DNA of 64,000 nucleotides from Lachnospiraceae bacterium KGMB03038 (GCA_007361935.1 CP041667.1:1826501-1890500); one strand, 5' to 3'; positions 8,617 to 17,390 are shown, counted from the first letter of the stretch. Notes: generated by a model from the sequence alone, not told the origin. Numbers and translations: made by a program.

Positions 8617-10067
8617 GCTTCTTCCTCCAAAGGATCTGTCTCTTTAAATATATACCGAAGCACCGGATGCCTTGCCGCATTTACCTCATCCAGCCTGGTT
8701 ACCGGCGTTGTGACCGGCGCCTGATGGAGCCTCTCCGGATCTGTCTCTGCTGCCTGGTACAGCTCCCGGAATACTTGGATGGCCTCATCCAGAGTGTCTT
8801 TGGATTCCGTTTCTGTAGGTTCCGCCATCAGCGCTTCCTCCACGATCAGCGGGAAGTACATGGTCGGAGGATGGATTCCCCGGTCCAAAAGGCCTTTCGC
8901 AATATCCATGGCAGAAATTCCATCCTTTTTCTTCAGCTCTTTCAAACTCATGACAAATTCATGCATGCAGAGAGTGTCATAAGCCATGGGATACAAGTCT
9001 TTCAGACCGTTCATCAGATAATTTGCATTGAGCACCGCGTTCTGGCTTGCCTGGGGGATTCCTTCTCTTCCAAGGGTCAGGATATAAGTCAGCGCCCGCA
9101 CTACCACCAGGAAATTCCCATAGAAGCTTTTCATCTCTCCAATGCTTCGGGGCGCTTTTTCCACTCCGTATTCCGTCTCCCCAGTCACGCGTATGGAGGG
9201 CAGGAAATCTTCCAGGATCTTCTTGCAGCCTACCGGACCGTTTCCCGGTCCTCCGCCTCCATGAGGAGTAGAAAAGGTCTTGTGAAGGTTTAAATGGACC
9301 ACGTCAAATCCCATATCGCCGGGGCGGGCCATTCCCATGACCGCGTTCAGATTAGCGCCGTCGTAGTAGCATAGTCCCCCGCAGGCATGGATGATATCTG
9401 TGATCTCAAGAATATTTTTATCAAACAGCCCCAGCGTATTCGGATTGGTCAGCATAAGCCCGGCCACCTCCGGCGTGGCCGCCTCTCTTAGTTTCTCCAG
9501 ATCCACACAGCCGTCGGCCCCTGAGGGGATACTGACTACGGTAAATCCTGCCATCACCGCGCTGGCAGGGTTGGTGCCGTGGGCGGAATCCGGAATCAGG
9601 ATCTTGGTACGCTTCTCGTCCTTCCTGCTCTTATGATAGGCCTTGATCAGCAGCAGTCCCGCAAACTCTCCGTGAGCTCCTGCCGCCGGCTGAAAACTCA
9701 TAGCATCCATTCCTGTGATCTCGCAAAGATATGTTTCCGCCTTTTTCAAAACTTCCAGACAGCCCTGCACCGCAGAGAGGGGCTGCAGCGGATGGATCTT
9801 TGCAAAGCCCGGAAGATTGGCCATTTCCTCATTGATCCTTGGATTATATTTCATTGTGCAGGAGCCCAGAGGATAAAAACCATCGTTCACGCCATGGCTT
9901 TTTTTCGCCAGTTCTGTGTAATGTCTGCTAAGTTCTCCCTCGGAAAGCTCCGGCAGGTGTAAGGGCTGTTTTCTCTCATCCTGGGTCTTAAGACTTACGA
10001 CCGGCACATCACAGGGAGGCAGAAGGTCGCAGTGTCTTCCTGGTCTGCTCTTTTCAAATATCAACAT
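8613..10067 (-). CDS. gcvPB: Glycine dehydrogenase (decarboxylating) subunit 2
   Basis: 484 residues, the C-terminal half of the two-subunit P-protein. It decarboxylates glycine using pyridoxal phosphate and passes the aminomethyl group to lipoyl-GcvH. The PLP lysine is Lys263 in HLNLHKTFSTPHGGGGPGNG. The upstream AGGAGG lies across the end of gcvPA, three bases away. The split P-protein is the form usual in Firmicutes. Confidence 0.96.
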   Translation of the reverse strand: MLIFEKSRPGRHCDLLPPCDVPVVSLKTQDERKQPLHLPELSEGELSRHYTELAKKSHGVNDGFYPLGSCTMKYNPRINEEMANLPGFAKIHPLQPLSAVQGCLEVLKKAETYLCEITGMDAMSFQPAAGAHGEFAGLLLIKAYHKSRKDEKRTKILIPDSAHGTNPASAVMAGFTVVSIPSGADGCVDLEKLREAATPEVAGLMLTNPNTLGLFDKNILEITDIIHACGGLCYYDGANLNAVMGMARPGDMGFDVVHLNLHKTFSTPHGGGGPGNGPVGCKKILEDFLPSIRVTGETEYGVEKAPRSIGEMKSFYGNFLVVVRALTYILTLGREGIPQASQNAVLNANYLMNGLKDLYPMAYDTLCMHEFVMSLKELKKKDGISAMDIAKGLLDRGIHPPTMYFPLIVEEALMAEPTETESKDTLDEAIQVFRELYQAAETDPERLHQAPVTTPVTRLDEVNAARHPVLRYIFKETDPLEEEA

Positions 10068-10070
10068 CGC

Positions 10071-11381
10071 TTACACCTCCTTTAAGATCTGGACGGCCCG
10101 GTCCATTTCCTGTTTCGTATTCATTTCCGTACAGCACCAGAGGATCTTGTGTTCATCCAGAGGAAAGCCTCCTAGGATATTCTGCGCTTCCAGCGCGGAC
10201 AGCGCCTTTTCGGAAGGCACCTCTGACACCGTCACAAATTCATGAAAGAATTCTCCCTGGTTTACTGCATGAAATCCGGCTTTGTCAAGTTCCTCAGCCA
10301 GATAATGGGCCTTGGACATACACTGCCGCGCCGCTTCCTTTAATCCTCCGCTTCCCATGGAAGCCAGGTAAGTTCCTACCGCCAGGGCGCACAGCGCCTG
10401 GTTGGAGCAGATATTGCTGGAAGCTTTCTCCCTGCGGATATGCTGTTCTCTTGCCTGCAGCGTCAATACATATCCGATTTTGCCATTGGCGTCCGCTGTC
10501 TGTCCCACAATCCTACCAGGCAGCTTCCGGGTCATTGCGGCCACGCAGGCCATGAACCCAAGGTAGGGTCCTCCAAAAGCCAGCGGAAGTCCCATGGGCT
10601 GGCCTTCTCCTACCGCCACGTCCGCTCCGTATTCCCTTGGCGTCTTTAAAATGCCCAGGGAAATGGGATTCACTCCCATGATGTATTTCGCTCCCGCTTT
10701 ATGTACGATCTCTCCGATCTCACCAGCCGGTTCCAGATTCCCATAATAATTGGGATGCTGAATGTAGACGCAGGCCGTCTCTTCATCCAGATGGGTTTCC
10801 AAAAACGCAAGGTCTGTAACCCCCTCTTTCTCCGGAATCACTTCCACTTCCATTTCATTTCCAAAGCAATAGGTCTTCACCGTCTCTAATACGCCCGGAT
10901 GTACCGCCGCTGAGATCCATGCTTTCTTTCTTTTCCGCTCCCTGCACATAGCGATTCCTTCCGCCGCCGCGGAGGCTCCATCGTAGACAGAGGCGTTGGA
11001 AGCATCCATCCCCGTCAGCTCACAGATCATCGTCTGATATTCAAAGATAGACTGCAGGATTCCCTGGCTGATCTCTGCCTGATACGGTGTATACGCGGTC
11101 TGCAGGTCTTCTTTGGAAATCACGTTTTTCACCATAGCCGGAATGTAATGGCGATAGGCTCCGGCGCCCCGGAAAATGGTGGGAAAAATATGATTTTTCG
11201 CCGCCATTTCCCCTATGATCCGCCGGACTTCTAATTCCGACTTTCCTTTCGGAAGATCCAATGTCCTTTGAAACCGGACTTCCTCTGGAATATCGCGGAA
11301 AAGTTCCTCTATTGAAGCAAGGCCGATGGTTTCCAGCATTGCCTGCTGTTCTTCTTTAGTTCCTGGTACATAACTGCCCAT
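10071..11381 (-). CDS. gcvPA: Glycine dehydrogenase (decarboxylating) subunit 1
   Basis: 436 residues, the N-terminal partner of the two-subunit P-protein, starting MGSYVPGTKEEQQAMLE as in other Firmicute GcvPA proteins. It forms the heterotetramer with GcvPB; the PLP-binding lysine is in the partner. Conserved segments include FRGAGAYRHYIPA and YTPYQAEISQGILQ. It sits 26 bases after gcvH and 3 bases before gcvPB. Confidence 0.96.
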   Translation of the reverse strand: MGSYVPGTKEEQQAMLETIGLASIEELFRDIPEEVRFQRTLDLPKGKSELEVRRIIGEMAAKNHIFPTIFRGAGAYRHYIPAMVKNVISKEDLQTAYTPYQAEISQGILQSIFEYQTMICELTGMDASNASVYDGASAAAEGIAMCRERKRKKAWISAAVHPGVLETVKTYCFGNEMEVEVIPEKEGVTDLAFLETHLDEETACVYIQHPNYYGNLEPAGEIGEIVHKAGAKYIMGVNPISLGILKTPREYGADVAVGEGQPMGLPLAFGGPYLGFMACVAAMTRKLPGRIVGQTADANGKIGYVLTLQAREQHIRREKASSNICSNQALCALAVGTYLASMGSGGLKEAARQCMSKAHYLAEELDKAGFHAVNQGEFFHEFVTVSEVPSEKALSALEAQNILGGFPLDEHKILWCCTEMNTKQEMDRAVQILKEV

Positions 11382-11407
11382 AGCAGGTCACCACCTTTCC
11401 GCTGAGT

Positions 11408-11782
11408 CTAGCCTTCCTCTACAAACGCCTGATATTCCTGGGCGCTTAACAGTTCCTCCATCTCTGTGATCTCCTTTACTTTCACAAACCACGCGTCATA
11501 GGGCATCTCATTAATAGATTCCGGCGCGTCCAGAAGCTCCTCGTTGATCTGGCTGATCACTCCTGATACCGGGGAATACACATCAGACACTGCTTTGACA
11601 GATTCCACATCCGCAAATGCCTCTCCCACCGTCACTTCATCTCCCTCTTCCGGCAGATTGACAAACACCAGATCCCCAAGCTCAGACTGGGCGAAATCGG
11701 TAAGCCCGATGATCACTTCGTCTCCCTCTTCTTTTACCCATTCATGGGATTTTGAATACCTCAGTTCTTCTCTTAATTCCAT
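11408..11782 (-). CDS. gcvH: Glycine cleavage system H protein
   Basis: 124 residues. Small lipoyl carrier that shuttles the aminomethyl group between P, T and L proteins. The lipoylated residue is Lys63 in the motif VESVKAVSD, inside the expected sandwich fold; SHEWVKEEG near the N-terminus is typical. AAGGAG lies 8 bases upstream of the ATG. 36 bases after gcvT. Confidence 0.97.
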   Translation of the reverse strand: MELREELRYSKSHEWVKEEGDEVIIGLTDFAQSELGDLVFVNLPEEGDEVTVGEAFADVESVKAVSDVYSPVSGVISQINEELLDAPESINEMPYDAWFVKVKEITEMEELLSAQEYQAFVEEG

Positions 11783-11818
11783 AGCTGCTTCTCCTTTCTT
11801 TTCCCTTGAATTTAAATT

Positions 11819-12907
11819 TTATCTGCTTCGCTTATAAAATGGCAGGGGCACTATCTGAGCTTCCACCATACGCCCTCTTACCTCCACGCTGACCAGGTCT
11901 CCTTCTTCTCCATAAGAAGCGTCTACCAGGGCCATTGCCGCCGGATATCCAAGATATGGGCAGTGGGTCCCGGAAGTAGTCCGGCCGATCGGTTTCCCAT
12001 CCAGATAAACAGGCTGATCCTCCCGGATGATACCCCGGCCCGTAACTTTCAGGCCTACTCTTTTTCTCCTTGGTTCTCCCATCTCTTTTAAAGCTTTCCT
12101 GCCGATAAAGTCTTCTTTAGACATCTTTACGGCAAATCCAAGCCCAGTCTCCAAGGGCGTCACTTCCTCGTCCATCTCATGGCCGTAGAGGGGCATCGCC
12201 GCTTCCATGCGAAGCGTATCTCTGGCTCCCAGTCCGCAGGGAATCAGCCCTTCTTCCGTCCCCGCTTCCAGCAGAAAGTTCCACATCTCTTCCCCCCGCC
12301 GGCTTTCCAGGTATAACTCCACTCCATCTTCGCCTGTATATCCAGTTTTGGAGACGATACAGGGAATTCCCGCCGCCTCCGCGTCGAATACGGCATGATA
12401 ATATTTCTTGGGAATATTCTCCTCCGCGGTCAGTTTTCTAAGGATTTCCATAGCCTTTGGCCCCTGCAGCGCCAGCTGGGCATAGGAATCTGACACATCT
12501 GTAAAGGTCACCTCCCCAAATTGATGGTCTGACATCCACTGGAAATCCTTGTCTTTGTTGGCCGCGTTGACCACGATCAGATAGTGATCCTCGCATCGCT
12601 TGTACACGATCAGATCATCCACCGTTCCCCCCTGTTCATTGCACATGGGGCTGTACCTGGCCTGGCCGTCTGTCAGATTGGTAAAATCATTGGTCAAAAG
12701 CATCTGCAGGTTGGCCAGCGCATCCTTCCCTTCGCACAGCACTTCTCCCATGTGAGACACGTCAAACAGCCCTGCCGCCTGGCGCACCGCCATATGTTCT
12801 TTGATCACACCGGTCTGGTACTGTACCGGCAGGAGGTAGCCTCCAAAAGGCACCATCTTCCCGCCAGCTTTTACATGGGCTTCGTAAAGCGGGGTTTTTC
12901 GTTCCAT
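11819..12907 (-). CDS. gcvT: Aminomethyltransferase (glycine cleavage T protein)
   Basis: 362 residues, full length. It releases NH3 from the aminomethyl-H protein and forms 5,10-methylene-THF. It begins MERKTPLYEAHVKAGGKMVP and contains the conserved GLFDVSHMGE and GYTGEDGVELY motifs. The frame stays open upstream to 13159, but that stretch is the riboswitch leader. ATG at 12905-12907 has AGGAGGG about 8 bases upstream. First gene of the glycine operon. Confidence 0.96.
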   Translation of the reverse strand: MERKTPLYEAHVKAGGKMVPFGGYLLPVQYQTGVIKEHMAVRQAAGLFDVSHMGEVLCEGKDALANLQMLLTNDFTNLTDGQARYSPMCNEQGGTVDDLIVYKRCEDHYLIVVNAANKDKDFQWMSDHQFGEVTFTDVSDSYAQLALQGPKAMEILRKLTAEENIPKKYYHAVFDAEAAGIPCIVSKTGYTGEDGVELYLESRRGEEMWNFLLEAGTEEGLIPCGLGARDTLRMEAAMPLYGHEMDEEVTPLETGLGFAVKMSKEDFIGRKALKEMGEPRRKRVGLKVTGRGIIREDQPVYLDGKPIGRTTSGTHCPYLGYPAAMALVDASYGEEGDLVSVEVRGRMVEAQIVPLPFYKRSR

Positions 12908-12935
12908 ACTAATTCCCTCCTGTCTGATTCTCTGC

Positions 12936-12992
12936 AAAAAATAAGGAGATATGGCCCTGCTCCGCCCGGATATGCATAAGCCTCCTATCTCC
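12936..12992 (-). terminator. Riboswitch expression platform: attenuator hairpin before gcvT
   Basis: On the minus strand GGAGATA (12986-12992) pairs with TATCTCC (12945-12951), and TTATTTTTT follows (12936-12944). This is a transcription terminator downstream of the glycine aptamer and 29 bases before the gcvT start. Glycine binding would be expected to prevent it from forming, as in known gcvT ON-switches; that mechanism is inferred. Confidence 0.7.
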
Positions 12993-13016
12993 CTGTCCAT
13001 CTCCAGAGTCTCGTCC

Positions 13017-13105
13017 GGATCCAATCCCTTTGCCTGAGAGTTTCGATGTGACTCTTGCCCCTTCGGCGTTACTGCGGGATAGCTGCAATAAACTCTCTTG
13101 GATCC
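13017..13105 (-). ncRNA. Glycine riboswitch aptamer, apparently a single aptamer
   Basis: On the minus strand the P1 stem pairs GGATCCAA (13098-13105) with TTGGATCC (13017-13024). Between them are the hallmark glycine-aptamer segments CCGAAGGGGCAAGAGTC and CGAAACTCTCAGGCAAAGGG. Only one copy of the CCGAAGGGGCAA core is present. The promoter -10 box lies about 25 bases upstream, so there is no room for an earlier aptamer. It controls the whole gcvT-to-FNT operon. Confidence 0.92.
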
Positions 13106-13130
13106 ATCATCCGATTCTTTGTTTTTTTCT

Positions 13131-13159
13131 ATCATACACGCGCCATAATTGTCTGTCAA
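13131..13159 (-). promoter_or_regulatory. Sigma-A promoter of the glycine operon
   Basis: Minus strand: TTGACA (13154-13159), 17-base spacer, TATGAT (13131-13136). Transcription would begin near 13124, about 19 bases before the aptamer P1 stem. Confidence 0.85.
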
Positions 13160-13347
13160 TAATAGTTTTTAATTTAACATGTTTGACATTTATTGCCGGT
13201 TCATTCTATCTACTATTGCGGCCTTGTGCCGCCGGATCTATTGTTTGACAACAGCTTATGCAACCAAACATAACATTTTTGGCTTGCCATAGTTGGTAGA
13301 ACTTTCAAAAAGCCGTGAGTATAATAAGTTTAGGAGGTGTGAAAAGT

Positions 13348-13884
13348 ATGAAAACGCAGAAAAATAATATTGCCCGCAATTTAATCACCCTGCGGCAGTT
13401 TCACAAGTTTTCCCAGGAAGAGGTGGCAGAGCGGATCGGCGTTTCACGGCAGGCTGTCGCAAAATGGGAGGCCGGTCAGTCTCTGCCAGACATCCTAAAT
13501 TGTGACGCGCTGGCAAAACTGTATGATGTGGAACTCGACGACCTGATCCATTACGACCAAAAGCCAAGCGGCGAGAGCATACCGCCTAAGGGCAAGCACA
13601 TATTTGGAACCGTACGCGTAGGTGAACGCGGCCAGATCGTACTTCCCAAGCAGGCCAGAGATGTGTTCAAAATAAAGCCGGGAGACATGTTCGTTGTTTT
13701 AGGAGATGAAGATCCAGAACATCCGGGAATCGCGCTGATGAAAGAAGATTTTTTCCTGGGCATTGCGCGGCTGTTCAAAACTGCTTTGGATTGGGAAAAG
13801 TACAGCCTTAAAGGCTGTTCTCAACATGGCGTCTCCGGAAAGCGGCAGTGTCACCATGTTCCAAAAGAATTTCCGCCAGCATGA
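13348..13884 (+). CDS. XRE-family helix-turn-helix regulator with AbrB/SpoVT-type domain; C-terminus altered by deletion
   Basis: 178 residues from ATG 13348 (TAGGAGG 8 bases upstream; a possible TATAAT lies at 13320-13325). Residues 1-65 are a Cro/C1-type HTH (FSQEEVAERIGVSRQAVAKWEAG). Residues 82-135 form an AbrB/SpoVT-like swapped-hairpin domain (GTVRVGERGQIVLPKQARDVF). Such regulators commonly sit before ABC-2 transporter genes and control them. From about residue 147 the frame runs out of phase into an ABC ATPase gene, so the last ~30 residues are probably not native. DNA binding may survive, because both recognised domains are complete. Confidence 0.85.
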   Translation: MKTQKNNIARNLITLRQFHKFSQEEVAERIGVSRQAVAKWEAGQSLPDILNCDALAKLYDVELDDLIHYDQKPSGESIPPKGKHIFGTVRVGERGQIVLPKQARDVFKIKPGDMFVVLGDEDPEHPGIALMKEDFFLGIARLFKTALDWEKYSLKGCSQHGVSGKRQCHHVPKEFPPA

Positions 13885-14434
13885 AAAGGAGTGTAAACAG
13901 CGAATAGGCGTTGTGTTTGGCGGGATTGACTTTTATCCGCTGAAGAAGCTGTCTGCCATCACGTCTGTTACTCGGAAATTTTACGCAAACTGGGACCAGA
14001 CCCAGTATCAAAAATATATCAAGCGTTTTGCTTTGGATGAAAGCAAAAGATTCAAAGAACTTTCAAATGGAATGAAAGTAAAATACCTGCTTGCGCTGGC
14101 CTTGTCCCACCACGCCGAGTTATTGATCTTGGATGAACCGACTTCTGGTTTAGACCCGGTATCCCGCGAGGAACTGCTTCATATTTTCCGGCAAATTGTT
14201 AAAAATGAAAATTGTTCTATTCTGTTTTCCACGCATATCACTTCTGATTTGGACAGATGTGCAGATGATATTACCTATATTCAAAATGGACGGGTATTAC
14301 AAAGCGCAGATAAAGATACGTTCCTGCGATCCTTTGAGCATTTGAAAACTCCGGACGACACAGGGCCGCTTACTTTAGAAGAAATAATGCTTCGCACAGA
14401 AAGGAGTGAATGGGATGATGACATTACTGTATAA
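13793..14434 (+). pseudogene. ABC transporter ATP-binding protein, 5' end deleted
   Basis: The homologous frame begins abruptly inside the Walker A motif (GKSTALKAVLNM) at 13793 and then reads through a signature sequence ELSNGMK, Walker B LLILDEPTSGLDP and H-loop STHITSDLDRC to a stop at 14432-14434. The first ~40 residues, including the A-loop strand and the first glycines of the P-loop, are missing. The sequence immediately upstream belongs to the XRE/AbrB regulator in another frame. No ATG or ribosome binding site serves this frame before the Walker A. A deletion near 13785-13793 that fused the two genes is the simplest explanation. Confidence 0.8.
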
Positions 14435-14985
14435 AGAAATGAGGCTTGCAGCCCATCCAACCTCGATTGTTTTTGCCTTTTTGGGCTGCCTTGTCCTGGT
14501 GCCCGCTTATCCATACAGTGTTATTTTTATGTTTGGGTGTTTAGCGCCTTACCTTACTTTTTTGAACGCGCGGGAGACGAATGATGTCTGGTACACAGCT
14601 GTTTTGCCGGTGACAAAGCGGGAAATTGTTCTGGGAAAATGCCTGCTGGTTGTTTTCTTTCAGCTGTTCCAACTGCTTTTTTCTGTCCCGTTTGCGATTC
14701 TGCGAAATACTCTGGATATCGCCAATAACCCTGTCGGTTTAGACGCGACCGCCGCATGGTATGGTTTTGGGCTCCTTCTATACGCGATGTACGATCTGGT
14801 ATTTCTAACGGCATTCTATAAAAACGGCTACAAGGCAGGAACAGCATTTGTTCTCGCGGCAATTCCCATGCTGCTTCTTATGGCAGCGTCAGAAGCCCCC
14901 GCCCATATTCCAGCGCTTGTTTGGATGGACTGTCCCTCTGGCATACCGGATTTCCGCAAAACACTTTGAAAAGGTTGATCTGTAA
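14415..14985 (+). pseudogene. ABC-2 type transporter permease, internal deletion and frameshift near the 3' end
   Basis: From ATG 14415 (AAGGAG 8 bases upstream, overlapping the ATPase end) the frame encodes a hydrophobic protein starting MMTLLYKEMRLAAHPTS, typical of small ABC-2 permeases with YKE near the N-terminus. After ALVWMD (about 14929) the frame ends in unrelated CPSGIPDFRKTL, stopping at 14969. In the +1 frame the family-typical C-terminus AYRISAKHFEKVDL is read to a stop at 14983-14985. About 25-30 residues containing the last membrane segment seem to be lost together with the frame. With the truncated ATPase upstream, this transporter is probably dead. Confidence 0.75.
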
Positions 14986-15040
14986 AGTCAATATATTCGC
15001 AAAAGCCCGCGGCGTTTGATCGTTTGACACACCTGCCGCT

Positions 15041-16270
15041 CTACAAAATCCCATTTCCGGCAGCATAGGCCGTTGACCAGGCGATCTGCAGATTAAAGCC
15101 TCCGGTAACTCCGTCCAGATCCAGTACTTCGCCCGCGAAATAAAGATCCTTCACCAGTTTTGATTCCATAGTCCCAGGATCGATCTCCTTTACATTCACG
15201 CCTCCCTTGGTGATGATCGCTTCCTCAAATCCCCGCAGCCGGGTCAATGTCAAAGGCAGCTTCTTGACCAGCGCCGCGAAATTCCTTCTCTCTTCTCTGG
15301 AGATTTCATGGACCTTTTTCTCCGGCGGGATCTGACTGAGGTCTATCATTACCGGTATCAGCTTGGCTGGGAAAAGCTTTCCCAGAGAATTTTTAAACTG
15401 CCTGTTTTTGTTTTCCTCAAAATCCCGCAGGATCCTTTGATCCAGCTGGTCCGCCGAAAGGGCGGGTTTCAGATCAATATAAAGCTGCAGCTTTTTCTTC
15501 GCGAGCCGTTCTCCAACATAGCTGCTGGCGCTTAACATCAGCGGGCCGCTGACTCCATAATGGGTAAAGAGCATCTCCCCGAATTCTTCATACAATTTCT
15601 TCTTTCCATCGCGGATTTCCGCCGTCACGTTGCGCAGGCTCAGCCCCTGGAGCTGTTTGGTCCAGGCTTCCTCCGTCTCCATGGGAACCAGGGATGGACG
15701 GCACTCTTTGACCGTGTGGCCCGTTTCTTTCGCGAAGCGGTAGCCGTCTCCGGTAGAACCTGTAGAAGGGTAGGAAATCCCACCAGTAGCAATGATACAC
15801 GCATCTCCTTGCGCCTGTCTTCCGTCCGCCAGCAGAATTTTGCGGAACCGGCCATATTCCGCCTCTACCTTTCGGACCTCCTCCCTCAGAAATATCTGCA
15901 CGCCGAGACGGTAGAGTTCCTGCTCCAAAGCCCGAATCACATCAGAAGAATGGTCGGATTTCGGGAATACTCTTCCTCCCCGCTCTATTTTTGTCTGAAC
16001 ACCCAGTTCTTCAAAAAAAGAAATGGCGTCCTGATTGGTAAAACCGTAGAAACTGCTGTAAAGAAATCTGGAATTAGTAACTACGGATTCAAACAGAACG
16101 TCAATGTCACAGGCATTCGTCAGATTACATCTGCCCTTGCCCGTAATGAACAATTTTTTCCCCAGCTTTTCGTTTTTTTCATAGAGACACACCTGATGGC
16201 CATTTCTGGCTGCCGCTGCCGCCGCCAGCATTCCGGCGGCGCCTCCTCCGATCACCAGTACTTTTTTCAT
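15041..16270 (-). CDS. BaiN/HI0933-like FAD-dependent oxidoreductase
   Basis: 409 residues. An N-terminal FAD Rossmann motif (VLVIGGGAAGMLAAAAAARNG), the family segment GKKLFITGKGRCNLTN and the C-terminal FAGEVLDLDGVTGGFNLQIA place it in the HI0933/BaiN flavoprotein family. Members are often annotated as aminoacetone oxidase; in Clostridium scindens BaiN reduces bile-acid intermediates, but no bile-acid genes are present here, so the substrate is unknown. Its ATG overlaps the stop of the MurR/RpiR regulator gene upstream by 4 bases (ATGA), so the two are co-translated. Confidence 0.88.
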   Translation of the reverse strand: MKKVLVIGGGAAGMLAAAAAARNGHQVCLYEKNEKLGKKLFITGKGRCNLTNACDIDVLFESVVTNSRFLYSSFYGFTNQDAISFFEELGVQTKIERGGRVFPKSDHSSDVIRALEQELYRLGVQIFLREEVRKVEAEYGRFRKILLADGRQAQGDACIIATGGISYPSTGSTGDGYRFAKETGHTVKECRPSLVPMETEEAWTKQLQGLSLRNVTAEIRDGKKKLYEEFGEMLFTHYGVSGPLMLSASSYVGERLAKKKLQLYIDLKPALSADQLDQRILRDFEENKNRQFKNSLGKLFPAKLIPVMIDLSQIPPEKKVHEISREERRNFAALVKKLPLTLTRLRGFEEAIITKGGVNVKEIDPGTMESKLVKDLYFAGEVLDLDGVTGGFNLQIAWSTAYAAGNGIL

Positions 16271-17232
16271 GCGTTCGGCTCCTTTTCCTTTGGTTCCTGT
16301 CTTTCGTTTTCACCTTTTTGAGCGGAAGCCGGACCTGACAGTTCCACCTTATCTCCCACCAAATTCAGTTCATCCTTGCTGTAGACCTGATACTCGTCCC
16401 AAATCTGTTCTAAGGTTTCTAAGGTGGAGATCACTTCCTTCTGTTTCTTCATACACAGGGCCACCACAAGAGCGTTTACCACACTTAGCGGCGCTACCAG
16501 TGAATCCACGATAGAAGCCATGTCGCTTCTGGCGATCAGATTACAAGACGAATACAAAGTCATTGGCGAATGGACGCTGTCTGTCAAAGTGATCACCTTA
16601 GCTTTCCGATTGCTGGCGAATTCCAAGGCTTTCAGCGTCCGCATAGAATACCTTGGGAAACTGATCCCAATAATCACATCATCCTCACCGATACGGATCA
16701 ATTGTTCAAAAATCTCGCTGGAACTATTTGTCGTTACAGCCGTTACATTTGGACAGATCAGGTTCAAATAAAAACTCAAGAAACTGGCCAGGGGCGCGCA
16801 GCTCCTGATCCCGATCACATAAATCCTATGGGCGTTCTGGATCGTATCTACCGCCATCTCAAAAGATTCATGATCAATGACCTCCATCGTCATTTTAATC
16901 TTTTCAATATCTGACTGCAGCACTGACGCAAGAATCTGTCCCTGACTGATACGTCCGTAAGTCACTTCCATCCGCTGGATCGAATTCAGCTTGGTGCGGA
17001 CCAATTCCCCCAACGCCCTCTGGAATCCCGGATAGCCGTCATATCCTAAGGCCATAGCAAACCGGACCACCGTAGACTCGCTTACGCCTACTTCCTCACC
17101 CATTTTCGCCGCCGTTAAAAAGGCCGCCTTATCATAGTCCTTCTGAATAAAATCAGCCAGTTTCTTCTGGCCTTTACTGAACTTCTGATAGCCGTCCTCT
17201 ATTTTCTGCAACAAATCATTTTTATTCCCCAT
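16267..17232 (-). CDS. MurR/RpiR family transcriptional regulator with SIS domain
   Basis: 321 residues. The N-terminal ~80 residues form an RpiR-type HTH (GEEVGVSESTVVRFAMALGY). Residues ~125-260 form a sugar-isomerase (SIS) domain (RIYVIGIRSCAPLASFL, GISFPRYSMRTLKALEFA) that in relatives binds phosphosugars. A charged tail rich in Glu, Lys and Gln follows. It is the first gene of a two-gene unit with the flavoprotein. No sugar catabolic gene is adjacent, so the effector is not evident. Confidence 0.9.
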   Translation of the reverse strand: MGNKNDLLQKIEDGYQKFSKGQKKLADFIQKDYDKAAFLTAAKMGEEVGVSESTVVRFAMALGYDGYPGFQRALGELVRTKLNSIQRMEVTYGRISQGQILASVLQSDIEKIKMTMEVIDHESFEMAVDTIQNAHRIYVIGIRSCAPLASFLSFYLNLICPNVTAVTTNSSSEIFEQLIRIGEDDVIIGISFPRYSMRTLKALEFASNRKAKVITLTDSVHSPMTLYSSCNLIARSDMASIVDSLVAPLSVVNALVVALCMKKQKEVISTLETLEQIWDEYQVYSKDELNLVGDKVELSGPASAQKGENERQEPKEKEPNA

Positions 17233-17282
17233 ATCTTTAACCTTCTCGATCGTTATCTTAACATCTGCTTAACATTGTTCTT

Positions 17283-17311
17283 ATTATAAAGCTAACCAGC
17301 AAAATATTCAA
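17283..17311 (-). promoter_or_regulatory. Sigma-A promoter of the MurR/RpiR regulator gene
   Basis: Minus strand: TTGAAT (17306-17311), 17-base spacer, TATAAT (17283-17288), about 50 bases before the start codon. Confidence 0.7.
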
Positions 17312-17345
17312 GAGACGGATTCCGCAAAAAGGGACAGGGCTTTTT

Positions 17346-17389
17346 CAATTGGGGCCGGGGGCTTTTTAAAAAGCCCCCGGCCCCAATTG
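17346..17389. repeat. 44-bp perfect palindrome A, probable bidirectional terminator
   Basis: CAATTGGGGCCGGGGGC followed by TTTTTAAAAA and the exact reverse complement GCCCCCGGCCCCAATTG. It begins one base after the stop codon of the oadA-type gene. On its far side lies GGGACAGGGC (17330-17339), a sequence shared in part with the other copies. Confidence 0.9.
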
Positions 17390-17390
17390 A

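Noticed and set aside
12945..13016. Possible second glycine aptamer making a tandem riboswitch
   Set aside because: No second CCGAAGGGGCAA core or matching P1 stem is present; the segment is better explained as the expression platform.
12908..13159. In-frame N-terminal extension of gcvT by 84 codons
   Set aside because: This stretch is the glycine riboswitch and its terminator; the internal ATG has a good ribosome binding site and matches the family start.
15041..16270. Assigning the flavoprotein as BaiN with a bile-acid role
   Set aside because: Only family-level similarity is visible; no other bai genes are present, so a specific bile-acid function is not supported.
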